From Bartonella fuyuanensis (GTDB taxonomy: Bacteria; Pseudomonadota; Alphaproteobacteria; Rhizobiales; Rhizobiaceae), in the NCBI RefSeq assembly GCF_014197255.1, contig NZ_JACIFE010000008.1:1-64000 (forward strand): a stretch of DNA of 64,000 nt. Reading direction: 5' to 3'. The translations under genes and the position numbers were made by a program. The notes beneath the pieces were generated by a model. The model was not told the DNA's origin. It saw only the letters and a list, made by a program, of their open reading frames with translations, and did not search any database. Of the stretch, positions 21,954 through 31,686 are shown in pieces (position 1 is the first letter of the stretch; every line of letters begins with the position of its first letter).

Positions 21954-22787
21954 GAAATAAAATCATTTCTTATATGTATTTTTTATATTTTTATGTTCAA
22001 TTATCCACAAAGTATCATAAGTTTGATGAATTGTTGAAATGCAGGTACTGCGTAATTGAGCGGAAATACAAAAACGTAAAGATAAAACAGAGTGTTTCTT
22101 TATTATTATTTTTTTATTTATTTTTATCTTTTTTAAGAGTTTAGAGAGTCATCTTTTAAAGTAAGAGAGATTATGCAAAATTTCATGCCTTTTTATAATA
22201 TGTTTTTTACGAAGTGTAGTATTTATTGGGTTGCACTTACAGATTTGTTTTAAAAAAACATCTCTATCTTATTTTATGGAAGGAATAATATACGATTATT
22301 TGTACGCTTATAAAATTATAAGCTATCAATTATTTTATTAGCTTTCAATTGATTAAAATTTTTTGTCTTGAAAAATTCAATAAGATGGCTGTTATATTGC
22401 TTCTATTTTTCTTGTTAAATCTGTGTATTCTGAAGCAATCAAAATCACTTGCTTGCACACCACAAGCGGTATGAATGATATGGATCATAAGAAAGGAGTA
22501 AAAATGGTTCTTATGAATTGTCTTAATGCAAGATTTGCTGCGATGTTGGGAGATGGTAAATAATGTGATGGTATCAGCTTGCTTCTTCACAAGTGTCAGA
22601 TGGGAGTCTCAATAATTTTATCATTCTACCCTTCATGGTCACCGTAGTGAAACAGGTTTGGAAGCATTAAGAGATATCTTTTTAAAACAGACGCATGAAG
22701 CTGTAGCTCGATAAGCGTTTTATTTTATGTGAGGGATACAACTCCATTAAAGAATATTAAAAATAAAAGCGTGATGCAATAAGTAAT

Positions 22788-22890
22788 CTTCGTTATTAAA
22801 AAAAGATATTGCTTTAGATACTTTTGAAGGAGATAAGAAAGATGGAAACTGGTTTTTACTGTTCCGTCTTTATATTTTCACAAAATTAGG
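22788..22890. repeat. Diverged repeat, copy 1
   Basis: It shares the block TTCGTTATTAAAAAAA, then ATTGCTTTAG, TTTTGAA and CTTTATATTTTC in the same order with 23291-23410. The spacing differs through small indels. This fits an old duplication of a gene that has since decayed. Confidence 0.5.
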
Positions 22891-23290
22891 TCGTCTGCTG
22901 GTTGTAGAGAGGATGCAAACAGAGGTATGCAATACGCTTTCTTCCCTTGGATTTACAAAGCTGGAGCTGCTCAAATAGCACTGATACATCTTAGTTTTTA
23001 GAAGATATATGATAAGATATTGTTTTTTTTATAAATAAAGTATCATTTCTCAAGGAATAAAAAATATAATTAATAAATGCTTGTGATTTGTTTTCATTTT
23101 TTATAGTAAAAGGATTTTATAATGACAAAAAATGATGTTCTTTTGACAGACTGAAAAGTGCAAAATTGCTTCATATCTATAAAATTCCTGTACAGTAAAG
23201 ATATCGGATAAATAATCGCGATGCTTGATAATTGGTTTGCATGCTCTGTTGCTAAGGAATGTGGTAAACAAACCGTGAAGTGATACGGAA

Positions 23291-23410
23291 TATTCGTTAT
23301 TAAAAAAACATTACTTTAGCTGGTTTTGAAAGTTGTAAAGCTGAGTTAAAAAAGACGGTAAAATTGGAATTGTTTTTGCCTTTATATCTTTATATTTTCC
23401 TTAAATTATT
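23291..23410. repeat. Diverged repeat, copy 2
   Basis: Partner of 22788-22890. The shared blocks are TTCGTTATTAAAAAAA, ATTACTTTAG, TTTTGAAAG and CTTTATATTTTCC, about 500 bases downstream of copy 1 in the same orientation. Confidence 0.5.
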
Positions 23411-23622
23411 TTGTACACTCTTTGATATGTGAAGATAGAGGTAATTCTAATAAAAAATTACAACAGCCGAGAAAGTACCCAACAGTTTTAATATTTGCTT
23501 CAAATATTTTGCATTCAAAATAGATTATAGCATGCTTAAAAATTTTTTACTTGCATCAACAAAGCACTCCTGTTGTATTCAAGAGATACTTTTGTGCATG
23601 AGCTTTGTGAAGAGTATCATTT

Positions 23623-25410
23623 TTATGATGCTATGGATTCGTGTAAGGAGATTACATTTTCATTTTTTCCTTCTTTTTTGAGTGGTTTGATTGTTAAACC
23701 ACTTGCTTTTAAGAATTTAGAGAAACGGCCTCCTTTAGCGTTTAATTCTTGGAAGTTTCCTTTTTCAATTAAGTGACCATGTTCTAAAAAAAGGACTACA
23801 TCAGCATTGCGTACTGTTGAGAGGCGATGGGCTATAATGAAAGTGGTGCGGTTATGGCTTATGCAATCAAGGGCATTTTTGACACGTGCTTCTGTTTCAA
23901 TATCAAGAGCGCTTGTTGCTTCATCTAGAATGAGAATGGGTGCATTTTTTAAAATAGCGCGGGCAATTGCTAATCGTTGTTTTTCCCCACCTGATAATCG
24001 AGATCCTCGTTCACCCACCATTGTGTTATAACGATCAGCTTTTGTCAGAATAAAATCGTGCGCTTCTGCTATTTTTGCTGCTTCATAAAGTTCTCCGTTT
24101 GTTGCGTTTGCTCTTCCTATTGAGATATTGTCATGAATACTTCGGTTGAAAAGACCTGTGTCTTGAAATACTGTTGCTAGAGATTTGCGTAAAGATTCAC
24201 GACTGATCGAGCATATATTTATTCCATCAATGGAGATATGCCCAAAGGTAGGGTCGTATACACGCTGTAGAAGATTAATTAATGTTGTTTTTCCAGAGCC
24301 TGTGGGTCCTATAATCGCAACAGTTTGTCCTGCTTTAACCTCAAAGGAAATGTCAAAAACACCTTGAGAAGAATTTGGGAATTTGTAGGTTACATGATGG
24401 AATTGTATGGCACCCTTAACATTTTGGAGGGAAGGGAGATTTTGGGGCTCGTTGATATGAAACGTTGAATCTTCCATTTCAAAAAAATCTTGTAATTTTG
24501 CTTGTGAGGATATTGCACAATAAATAAAGCTGCTTATTTGATCTAGACGGCTAATCATGAGTTGTGCAAATCCAACAAAAGCAACGACTTCACCTACCCG
24601 TAATTGATTTTTTGCAACAAAGAAAGCTCCAAGGAGTAGAATACAAACTATTGAAACCGTTGAAGCCATTCGGTTTAATCCACTGGCAAGCGCCCACCAA
24701 TTGAGAACAGGATTTTGTGCTTCAAGTAGAGCATTTGTATGTTGCGCCAGTATGGAAGTTTCTTCTTTTATTCGGTTATAACTTTGGACAATGGAAACAT
24801 TAGAAATTGAATCACTGACATGTTTAAAAAGATTATGGTGGTAGCATTCTACAGCGGCTTGTCCATCTTTTGTTTTTCGCATCACTAAGCGTGCAATTAG
24901 TACATAGATGATAGCAAGAACAATCAAGACTATTGAAAGACGCCAATTCATATTAAAGGCTGTGGGGATTAGGACTAATAAGGCAACAAGCGTTGAGAGA
25001 TGTTGGCGCATGAAATCAAGCCATATGGTTGACATGGAGTCTATAGCGCGCAAAAGTGTATGAAGCGCGTTAGAAGTTCCACGTTGTTGATGCCAAATTA
25101 AAGGCATAGAAATGATACGTTCGAAAGATTCTGTTAAAACTGTTAAACGACGTCTGTGCGCCAAGCGGTCCGCACCGCGAGCAACAAGAACATAAGCAAT
25201 AATATGTGAAAGTCCAAAACAAACCCAAATGGCAAGAGTAGAGATAATACCTGATTTTTCTGCAATAGAATCAATAACGCATCCAAATAAAATAGGTTCC
25301 GCAATGGTAATAATGGCTAATATAACATTAGCAGCACAGATTAAAAGGGATGCATTTTTTTCTCTGTTTAGGTAAGTGAGAACACGTGTATAGGTTTTGA
25401 AAAAGGACAC
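23623..25410 (-). CDS. ndvA: Cyclic beta-1,2-glucan ABC exporter NdvA/ChvA
   Basis: This inner-membrane ABC exporter of about 595 residues is a fused permease-ATPase half transporter that acts as a homodimer. It moves cyclic beta-1,2-glucan to the periplasm. Six membrane segments lie in about residues 20-300. The nucleotide-binding domain has Walker A GPTGSGKTT (near 367), signature LSGGEKQRLAIARA (near 472) and Walker B ILILDEATSALD. The GTG at 25410 (MSFFKTYTRVL) matches the family start, with GGAG 10 bases upstream; a TTG at 25416 is also possible. The gene is isolated, with decayed DNA on the downstream side. Close resemblance to rhizobial and Bartonella NdvA makes the substrate assignment likely but not proven. 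Confidence 0.92.
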   Translation of the reverse strand: MSFFKTYTRVLTYLNREKNASLLICAANVILAIITIAEPILFGCVIDSIAEKSGIISTLAIWVCFGLSHIIAYVLVARGADRLAHRRRLTVLTESFERIISMPLIWHQQRGTSNALHTLLRAIDSMSTIWLDFMRQHLSTLVALLVLIPTAFNMNWRLSIVLIVLAIIYVLIARLVMRKTKDGQAAVECYHHNLFKHVSDSISNVSIVQSYNRIKEETSILAQHTNALLEAQNPVLNWWALASGLNRMASTVSIVCILLLGAFFVAKNQLRVGEVVAFVGFAQLMISRLDQISSFIYCAISSQAKLQDFFEMEDSTFHINEPQNLPSLQNVKGAIQFHHVTYKFPNSSQGVFDISFEVKAGQTVAIIGPTGSGKTTLINLLQRVYDPTFGHISIDGINICSISRESLRKSLATVFQDTGLFNRSIHDNISIGRANATNGELYEAAKIAEAHDFILTKADRYNTMVGERGSRLSGGEKQRLAIARAILKNAPILILDEATSALDIETEARVKNALDCISHNRTTFIIAHRLSTVRNADVVLFLEHGHLIEKGNFQELNAKGGRFSKFLKASGLTIKPLKKEGKNENVISLHESIAS

Positions 25411-25618
25411 TGTCAATTATCTCCATTTGCTGTTAAGCGTAATAAAAGCTGTTGATTTTTATAACGCTTAATTTTAGCTAATAAAATTTGAATGTTAAGA
25501 AAAGGCAATTTTGGATACTAACTGTAATATGGTGTGATAAAGTCAACTGAAATATGAGTTTTGGTGTTTATAAAGGCGCAAAAATAGATCAGTAGAATTA
25601 TCAGACAAAGGAATTTTC

Positions 25619-26602
25619 ATGGCAGGTGTAGAAATAAAAAAAATTGAGGCTGATGAAAATGGCATGCGCTTAGATCGCTGGTTTAAAGTGTGTTATCCGA
25701 GACTTGGGTTTGGGACTTTGCAAAGATTATTGCGTTCTGGTCAGATACGGGTTGATGGTGGACGTGTGAAAGCCGATACGCGTCTTTTTATGGGACAGTG
25801 TGTTCGTATTCCACCTCTACCGATTGATGACAAGGAAAGTCTTCCAATAACGGATAAAAAACTTTGTGGGCAGGGTAATGGAAGCGTTTTAAAAAAAATG
25901 CTGCTTTATGAAGATTCAACGGTTTTTGTTTTTAATAAACCAGCTGGATTAGCTGTACAAGGAGGCTCTGGTTTAACATGTCATATGGACCAAATGTTGG
26001 AAGTATGGCGCAATAAAAAAGGTGAAAAGCCTCGTTTGGTTCATCGTCTTGATCGTGAGACGTCAGGTGTGCTTATTGTGGCGCGCTCAAGGGGGGCCGC
26101 TCAGTCTTTAACGACTGCTTTTAGAGCGCGGGAAACAAAAAAAACTTATTGGGCGTTGGTTCGGGGGGTGCCTAAAAAAAAGAGGGATAAAATTTCAACG
26201 TGGATGGTTAAGGAAATGACTGCACAAGGTGATAAAATGCGTGTTTGTGAACATGGAGAGCCAAATTCATATCATGCGGTTTCCTACTATCGCGTTTTAG
26301 ATATGCGGGGTCGGGCTCTTTCGTGGCTTGAAATGGAACCATATACGGGGAGAACACATCAGCTTCGTGTGCATGCTGCCCATATGGATCATCCTATCAT
26401 TGGTGATACAAAGTATTTTTTTTCTGATAGTAATTGGACATTACCAAGAGGAATTCAAAATCGTCTTCACCTTCATGCGCGTCGTATTCGTATCCCTCAT
26501 CCTTCAGGAGGAATATTGGATATTGTTGCACCTTTACCACCTCATATGGTTCAAAGTTTTAATCTTTTATCTTTTAATGAGAATGATGCTGAAAGAGAGT
26601 AA
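25619..26602 (+). CDS. rluC: RluA-family 23S rRNA pseudouridine synthase (RluC-like)
   Basis: This 327-residue protein converts specific uridines in 23S rRNA to pseudouridine. An N-terminal S4 RNA-binding domain (about residues 14-75, RLDRWFKVCYPRLGFGTLQR) is followed by the RluA catalytic domain. The motif VHRLDRETSGVLIVAR carries the catalytic Asp (about 145), and MEPYTGRTHQLRVHAAH follows. Domain order and length fit RluC rather than RluB or RluF, but the target positions cannot be read from sequence. ATG at 25619 follows ACAAAGGAATTTTC. Confidence 0.88.
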   Translation: MAGVEIKKIEADENGMRLDRWFKVCYPRLGFGTLQRLLRSGQIRVDGGRVKADTRLFMGQCVRIPPLPIDDKESLPITDKKLCGQGNGSVLKKMLLYEDSTVFVFNKPAGLAVQGGSGLTCHMDQMLEVWRNKKGEKPRLVHRLDRETSGVLIVARSRGAAQSLTTAFRARETKKTYWALVRGVPKKKRDKISTWMVKEMTAQGDKMRVCEHGEPNSYHAVSYYRVLDMRGRALSWLEMEPYTGRTHQLRVHAAHMDHPIIGDTKYFFSDSNWTLPRGIQNRLHLHARRIRIPHPSGGILDIVAPLPPHMVQSFNLLSFNENDAERE

Positions 26603-27317
26603 AAAGGCGCTACTTACTTTTTTGATTGGTGAAGACTTTGTTTCTAAATTTGCTAAAGCCAATAGAATATTATTTAAAGCAAGATTTTGGTAGGTAATCG
26701 CTATGAGAGGACTATATTTTTAAACAATAATATTTAAACATCATAAGTTTTTTCTACAGTTTTTATTCATGTTGATTGTCTTATTATTTCCGGATACGGC
26801 GTATTTTAAATAAGCTGAGCTTATGAAAATACTCCTTTGAATTATCTGCAAGATTATATTACAGATCTACTATTTATACCTTTGTATACACAATGAGAAT
26901 TTCTTAGTAAAGGACTTCTTTCAGTTATTATTTTTCTGATTCCTTTGCTTAACTGAATTTATTTGAAAGATTACTTTTTACAAAAGAAGAAACAGCTTTT
27001 TAGTATCTTAATGTTGCATTTAAGTGAATCCATTCCATAAAAAAATATTTCATACTAAAAATTGGAAATTCAAGATTCAGATAAGTTTTATTATACTAAG
27101 GAGGGGGGAACATGTTTATCTTTTCCTATGAATAAAATAGGTATTCAAAGTCTACGAAAATATTCAAATAAGAGATAAATTTAAATGAGGGGTGACTGAT
27201 GCGAATTATTATTGATTAATTTTAACAATATATCAAAATATGTCTCAACATAGATAGAGGAGCTTCTTTCAGAAACAGAGAGCTTTCTCTTTTAAAGCCA
27301 GTATATAAGAATTATTG

Positions 27318-27720
27318 CGTGCTGAAAAATATAAGTTTTGTCCTTTTCAGGACAATCTTTTTCTAACTCTTGGAGCGAATAGGGCAAATAAACCAACACT
27401 GATTAAAATATTCCCTAGTATAAAATTTATTGATAAAGGAAGTCTTAAAGTACTGGGATTTAATCCATATAGTGAAATCAGGAAAGATCAGTTTAGATGA
27501 GTGAGCGTGATATTTGGCTATAAAGATTGTTTATGGTGGAAGTTACCACTACGTTACAGTTTGGATCTGGTTCAAAAGTATTTCAAGCCTCTGAAGGAAT
27601 GGGAACAGTCATTCCTTACGCAAAAATCACAGCAAAAATACGAGTGTTGTATCTTAAGGTTTTCAAAGACAAAGTGTGCATGAAGAGATTATCATCATGG
27701 AAAAGAAATTCGAATTAACT
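27318..27720 (+). pseudogene. Decayed ABC-2 type transporter ATP-binding protein
   Basis: Reading across frames gives LGANRANKPTLIKIF, a broken Walker A (expected GPNGAGKST). Then come FIDKGSLKVLGFNPYSEIRK and, after a TGA stop at 27498, SVIFGYKDCLWWKLPLRYSLDL. The order Walker A, G-x-x-K-V-L-G-F, then S-V-x-F-G-x-x-x-x-L-W-W-x-L-P is that of the exporter ATPases in which the Q-loop is followed by LWWDLP. The lost Gly/Lys residues of the P-loop, the stop and later frameshifts show it is dead. The signature motif and Walker B are not found. Confidence 0.7.
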
Positions 27721-28042
27721 GGTGAAAGAAGCATGGTTTATTTGCATCAATTTTTAATTGACAATATATTATCAGTATATATCTATTGAAATCAGATGCT
27801 TTAAGAATTCCTTAAACCAATAATGAATAGATTTGCCGATATAATCTCTTTTCCGCTACATTAAAAGTCTTTGATTCATTATATATTCCACGCGTATTAT
27901 GGTATTGTCGGGGCATTTACGCTATACAATCCTCTTGACTCTTACGAGGAAAGCGTAACAATGGACTATTGGCTGTGCTTTTTTAGCACGTGGCACTCTT
28001 TTAGAGTATGAATGAAAAACATCCAACCAATAGAAGTTTATT

Positions 28043-28249
28043 ATGAGCACATTCATCAAAATTAAAGAAAAAATCGTTGATTAGAAAACTGTTTAAACCA
28101 TGAATTTTACTCAAAAAAGAGTAAAATCTACAAGCAGTTATCCAAATATAGAATATCACCTTACATTAAATATGGCGAAAGAATTCTCAATGGTTGAATG
28201 CAATGGAAAGGATAACAAGCGTGCTGTTATTAAAGAGCTAATTTGTTGA
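28043..28249 (+). pseudogene. Decayed phage anti-repressor (AntA/AntB type)
   Basis: From the ATG at 28043 the frame reads STFIKIKEKIVD, a stop, then KTV; from 28100 it reads NFTQKRVKSTSSYPNIEYHLT followed by LNMAKEFSMVECNGKDNKRA. This follows the layout of Bartonella/phage anti-repressors: I-K-I-x-E-x-x-x-x-x-E-T-V-Q-T at the start, then E-Y-H-L-T-L-D-M-A-K-E-L-x-M-V-E-x-N. The middle part (the R-E-L-H ... W-I segment) is deleted, two in-frame stops are present and the 3' half is missing. It is a prophage trace with no phage neighbours left. Confidence 0.72.
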
Positions 28250-28518
28250 TTATGATTGAGATACATGCTTTGCTTTTCCAAGCTATGAGAAAGGTATGAA
28301 ATTTGGTGAAGAAGTTTTGTATCTTCTATTGTGGGTTTTATCTTTATAAACTGAAAAAATATAATGCCTAATTACAAATATTTTCAAAAAAATACTTTTA
28401 TTAGATGTATTGAGTTTTTTTTATGATTTACAATTTTTTATCGTTTTATTTGGGTTAGAGAGGATATGTATTTATTTCTATTTCTTTCTTTTTGTATTCA
28501 AAGTGTGAAGTTATCTTA

Positions 28519-28655
28519 ATGTCAAAAAGTCATGATTGTGGAAAATGATGAACTTGATTGAAGTTGTTCCTCGATCTTGTAGAAACGAATGACTGTGAAA
28601 TCGTTGAAATATGTAATAATATTAGATTTAGCGCTATCATTAAAGCACACTCTTA
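28519..28655 (+). pseudogene. Decayed second copy of divK, 5' part
   Basis: The bases from the ATG at 28519 follow those of divK at 29752 closely: ATGTCAAAAA-GTCATGAT, GTGGAA(A/G)AT, then GATCTTGTAGAA, TGAAA and ATTAGATTTAG. Two A are lost after codon 3 and further indels break the frame. The similarity also extends upstream (about 28430-28518 against 29662-29751), so leader and gene were copied together. The receiver domain is cut off after about 45 codons. Confidence 0.85.
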
Positions 28656-28943
28656 ATTTTACCTTCTTTATTTTTTAATCAAAGAGCTAAGTTTGTCTTG
28701 ATGCTAATTTTTTCTAGCTTAGCTATTTCTTTTCAATCTATGTTAAGATAAAACTATTTTTCTAGTATATTTCAATGAACTGCTTTGTATTTTTGTAAAT
28801 TTGAAAACTATTTATATTATTATATTATATAAAAACATTATGTATAAATAAAAATATATTAAATATAATAAAACAATAAAATATTCATATGTTAACAGAT
28901 TTTTATAAATCGATTATAAAATTTAAAGATACAAAATAAATAA

Positions 28944-28971
28944 TTGACATAAATAAATAAATATGTAATTT
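28944..28971 (+). promoter_or_regulatory. Candidate sigma-70 promoter for the 29-kb small protein
   Basis: A perfect TTGACA (28944-28949) lies in almost pure A/T DNA about 160 bases before the gene. The best -10 is TAATTT at 16 bases, which is weak. A TTGACAT also stands before the similar gene at 41956. Confidence 0.35.
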
Positions 28972-29106
28972 ATACATTATGAATATAATATAAAATAATA
29001 ATTTTAATTTTTATTATCAGAAGATAAATATAGATTATAGGCATATGATATGAGGTTTTTTAGAGACTACAGTAAAGAAAATTTAATATTATAATAGGTG
29101 ATTAAG

Positions 29107-29466
29107 ATGAAGATATTTAAAAATTGTATATTATGTTTTGTTATAGTAGGTATTTTATTTTCCCATGTTTTAAAAGCTAATGCTGATTCCTTAAATAATA
29201 GATTTCAAAATGCTGGTTTCATTTCTGTAATGACACAGGAGAATAGAGTATTTAAAGCTGTTAATCTGATTATTAACCGCTTTAAAGGACAAAATACTGA
29301 GAAAAATATCCAAAAAGTTGCGGGTTTAATGGGGGCAGAGGCATTAATTTTTGGTTTAGTCGCATATCTTGTATATTTCTTTACTAGAAAGCCACCGAGT
29401 TCTAGTAGAGCGACAGGTGGAAGAACGTTCGATGCTTTTACTCATAGTGCATGGGCGTTTAACTAA
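29107..29466 (+). CDS. Small secreted/membrane protein of unknown function
   Basis: This 119-residue protein is not recognised. Residues 1-25 form a signal peptide ending ...HVLKANA. Residues 78-95 (LMGAEALIFGLVAYLVYFF) are hydrophobic enough for a membrane segment. A Ser/Thr/Gly-rich tail with RKPPSSSRATGG follows and the protein ends in WAFN. ATG at 29107 is preferred over the GTG at 29098 because AGGTG lies six bases upstream. An ideal hairpin terminator follows. The gene has very AT-rich flanks and sits between two copies of divK. It resembles the protein at 41956 in length, layout and some positions (AN..S..RF....FI, then GQ...KN and GL(M/I)G). Confidence 0.75.
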   Translation: MKIFKNCILCFVIVGILFSHVLKANADSLNNRFQNAGFISVMTQENRVFKAVNLIINRFKGQNTEKNIQKVAGLMGAEALIFGLVAYLVYFFTRKPPSSSRATGGRTFDAFTHSAWAFN

Positions 29467-29522
29467 AGGATATTTTACTTGCTGAATTTTAAATTAGTTT
29501 GCTGTTGAATATTTAGATTACT

Positions 29523-29552
29523 AACCGTGATTTAAAATCACGGTTTAGTTAG
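29523..29552 (+). terminator. Hairpin terminator after the 29-kb small protein
   Basis: AACCGTGATTT (29523-29533) and AAATCACGGTT (29535-29545) form an 11-bp perfect stem, or a shorter stem with an A/T loop. TAGTTAGTTTTG follows. It lies 57 bases after the stop codon, in front of divK. Confidence 0.7.
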
Positions 29553-29751
29553 TTTTGTATTTATCGATATGATTATCAAGTTTTAATTCTGAAGAACCTC
29601 TCTATTTGCACTCTTGTTACAGAAATGCTTTTATTGAAAGCTTTTAATTTCTTTGTAGTTTACAATTTTTTTTATCATTTTATCTTAAACAAAGAGAACA
29701 TGGATTCATTTCTATTTCTCTATTTTGTCTAAGAAGGGTGGAGTGATACTA

Positions 29752-30117
29752 ATGTCAAAAAAAGTCATGATCGTGGAAGATAATGAGCTTAATATGAAGT
29801 TATTCCGTGATCTTGTAGAAGCGAGTGGCTATGAAACTGTTGAAACACGTAATGGTCTTATGGCATTAGATTTGGCACGTTCATCAATGCCTTCTCTTAT
29901 CCTTGTGGATATTCAGTTGCCAGAAGTATCGGGAATAGATGTTATTAAACAATTAAAAGAAGATGAAGAAGTAAGATCTATTCCTGTTGTCGCTGTAACA
30001 GCTTTTGCTATGAAGGGAGATGAGGAACGAATTCGTGCAAGTGGTTGTGAAGAATATATGTCAAAACCTATTTCTGTTCCTCATTTTATTACAATGGTAA
30101 AGCATTTCTTAGATTGA
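29752..30117 (+). CDS. divK: Single-domain response regulator DivK
   Basis: This 121-residue receiver domain belongs to the alphaproteobacterial DivK cell-cycle phosphorelay with DivJ/PleC and CckA-CtrA control. It has the acidic pocket E9/D10, the phosphoacceptor Asp53 ([10 protein letters not shown]), Thr83 and Lys105 (EYMSKPIS). ATG at 29752 gives the family start [18 protein letters not shown]; a longer frame from 29725 is not typical. pleD, the usual downstream partner in related genomes, is not present here. Confidence 0.92.
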   Translation: MSKKVMIVEDNELNMKLFRDLVEASGYETVETRNGLMALDLARSSMPSLILVDIQLPEVSGIDVIKQLKEDEEVRSIPVVAVTAFAMKGDEERIRASGCEEYMSKPISVPHFITMVKHFLD

Positions 30118-30443
30118 AACTTTGTTAAGGAATGATAGAAAAAGACATTAAAAAATTTGTGAGCTAGCTGAAATTATATTGCAAATACTTTCATATCATC
30201 GCATGCGGATATATCTGGATATATCTAAGTTACCAGAATAGATTTTTTAAATTGAAACTGAGGTTTTAAAATTTTTCTATCCTATTTTTTTAGTTTTTAT
30301 CTTTAAAGAGAAGCGGTTATTTTGCAGGCTTGTTTTCTTCTCGTAGGTATAAATTCAGCTCTGCATTCATCTAATAATTTGTTTTAGATGGGAAAAAAGC
30401 TCCATTTTTACCTGGAGCTTTATGTGTTGTACAAAAATTGAAA
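30118..30443. other. 326-base gap between divK and rpsI
   Basis: No gene is seen. It holds a small tandem repeat (GGATATATCT twice at 30207-30226) and the terminator of the rplM-rpsI operon at its right end. Confidence 0.6.
30393..30422 (-). terminator. Rho-independent terminator of the rplM-rpsI operon
   Basis: Read on the minus strand, AAGCTCCA (complement of 30413-30420) pairs with TGGAGCTT (complement of 30397-30404), followed by a T tract (complement of 30393-30398). It lies about 20 bases past the rpsI stop. Confidence 0.8.
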
Positions 30444-30929
30444 TTAACGTTTCGAAAATTGGAACGAACGCCGTGCTTTTGCTTTACCGTACTTTTTGCG
30501 TTCAACAACACGACTATCACGAGCAAGAAAGCCGCCTTTTTTCAATATTGAGCGAAGTTCTGGTTCGTAATAGGTTAAAGCTTTGGAAATGCCATGACGC
30601 ACTGCACCAGCTTGTCCAGAGAGACCACCCCCTGCAACGGTTGCAATAATATCAAATTGGGTATCTCTGTTTGTTGCAATAATTGGTTGACGAAGAATCA
30701 TTCTAAGAACAGGACGAGAAAAATATTTATCAAATTCCTTATTATTGATGATAATTTTCCCCGAACCTGGTTTGATCCATACACGAGCAACAGCGTCTTT
30801 ACGCTTTCCTGTTGCATAGGCACGCCCTTGTGAATCAAGTTTTTGCACGTGAACAGAAATGACATTTTCATGTGCTTCTGCAATATTTGTTACTATTTTA
30901 AGCTCAGAAAGAGAATTAATTTCAGCCAT
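30444..30929 (-). CDS. rpsI: 30S ribosomal protein S9
   Basis: This S9 has about 161 residues with an N-terminal extension of about 30 residues, common in Rhizobiales ([11 protein letters not shown]). The core is [39 protein letters not shown] and the C-terminal [17 protein letters not shown], whose tail reaches P-site tRNA. ATG at 30929 is chosen over the one at 30935. It is coupled to rplM, whose stop is at 30932-30934. Confidence 0.96.
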   Translation of the reverse strand: MAEINSLSELKIVTNIAEAHENVISVHVQKLDSQGRAYATGKRKDAVARVWIKPGSGKIIINNKEFDKYFSRPVLRMILRQPIIATNRDTQFDIIATVAGGGLSGQAGAVRHGISKALTYYEPELRSILKKGGFLARDSRVVERKKYGKAKARRSFQFSKR

Positions 30930-30931
30930 AA

Positions 30932-31396
30932 TCAAGCAATCCTTTTATTTTTGCGGTTTAAAGCACCAACGTCAAGAGATTCGGGCTGTTGTGCTTCATG
31001 CGGATGCTGATTCCCAGCATAAATACGTAGATTCTTCAATTGGCGACGACCAAGAGGACCACGAGGAATCATGCGTTCTACTGCTTTTTTTATAACGCGC
31101 TCTGGAAAACGTCCCTCAAGAAGCTGACGCGCTGTACGTTCTTTAATTCCACCAATATAACCGGTATGCCAATAATATTTTTTATCTGTATATTTTTTGC
31201 CTGTGAGAGCTATTTTATCTGCATTGATGACAATAACATTGTCACCATCATCAACGTGTGGAGTAAATGTAGCTTTATGTTTGCCACGTAAGCGGTTAGC
31301 AACAAATGTGGCAAGACGGCCTAAAACAAGGTTTTCTGCGTCAATAATAACCCATTTTTTCACCACTTCAGTTGGCTTTTGTGAAAAAGTTGCCAT
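30932..31396 (-). CDS. rplM: 50S ribosomal protein L13
   Basis: This 154-residue L13 has [40 protein letters not shown] and [22 protein letters not shown]13 is an early 50S assembly protein. It forms the usual two-gene operon with rpsI. The 290 bases upstream separate it from the divergent recJ and must hold promoters for both. Confidence 0.96.
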   Translation of the reverse strand: MATFSQKPTEVVKKWVIIDAENLVLGRLATFVANRLRGKHKATFTPHVDDGDNVIVINADKIALTGKKYTDKKYYWHTGYIGGIKERTARQLLEGRFPERVIKKAVERMIPRGPLGRRQLKNLRIYAGNQHPHEAQQPESLDVGALNRKNKRIA

Positions 31397-31686
31397 AGAA
31401 GTATCCTTTAATTAGATCCCTTGAACATAAGGGTAATTTTATGCTGTGCGTTGAAAATTGTTACCATAGCGAAATATTTAACGCATACTGTCCACTCTGA
31501 TATAATGTCTTTTGATTTACGTCAAGAGAAAATAAAAACTTAAAAAACAGTACTTTATGATTGAGGTATTGTGATACCATATTAAGAAAAGTTTATAGAC
31601 GATTTAAACTTAAAATGAAGGATGCAAAAGATTTTATCCTTAACGCATGATTGTATTTTATTAACTTTTATTATAAATAAATAAAA

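Larger units (their letters stand above)
21954..23622. other. 1.7-kb decayed region between alaS and ndvA
   Basis: The region is AT-rich and every frame is broken. Short stretches still look like former coding sequence: a frame ending at the TAA at 22712-22714 reads HGHRSETGLEALRDIFLKQ before its stop, and another around 22920-22980 reads TLSSLGFTKLELL. Two segments, about 22788-22890 and 23291-23410, resemble each other (shared TTCGTTATTAAAAAAA, a CTTTAG block and a TTTATATTTTC block). This suggests two decayed copies of one gene. I do not recognise the family. Confidence 0.5.
26603..29106. other. 2.5-kb decayed, very AT-rich region between rluC and the 29-kb small protein
   Basis: No intact gene. 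Recognisable remnants are annotated separately: an ABC-transporter ATPase (27318-27720), a phage anti-repressor (28043-28249) and a second divK (28519-28655). The stretch 26603-27300 shows nothing recognisable. From about 28800 to 29090 the DNA is almost pure A/T. Confidence 0.7.

Noticed and set aside
22345-22590. 81-codon minus-strand frame in the alaS-ndvA gap
   Set aside because: No ribosome binding site and no similarity recognised; lies in decayed DNA with better broken frames on the plus strand.
30207-30226. Tandem repeat GGATATATCT x2 as a CRISPR or operator array
   Set aside because: Only two units with no spacer; too small to support a function.
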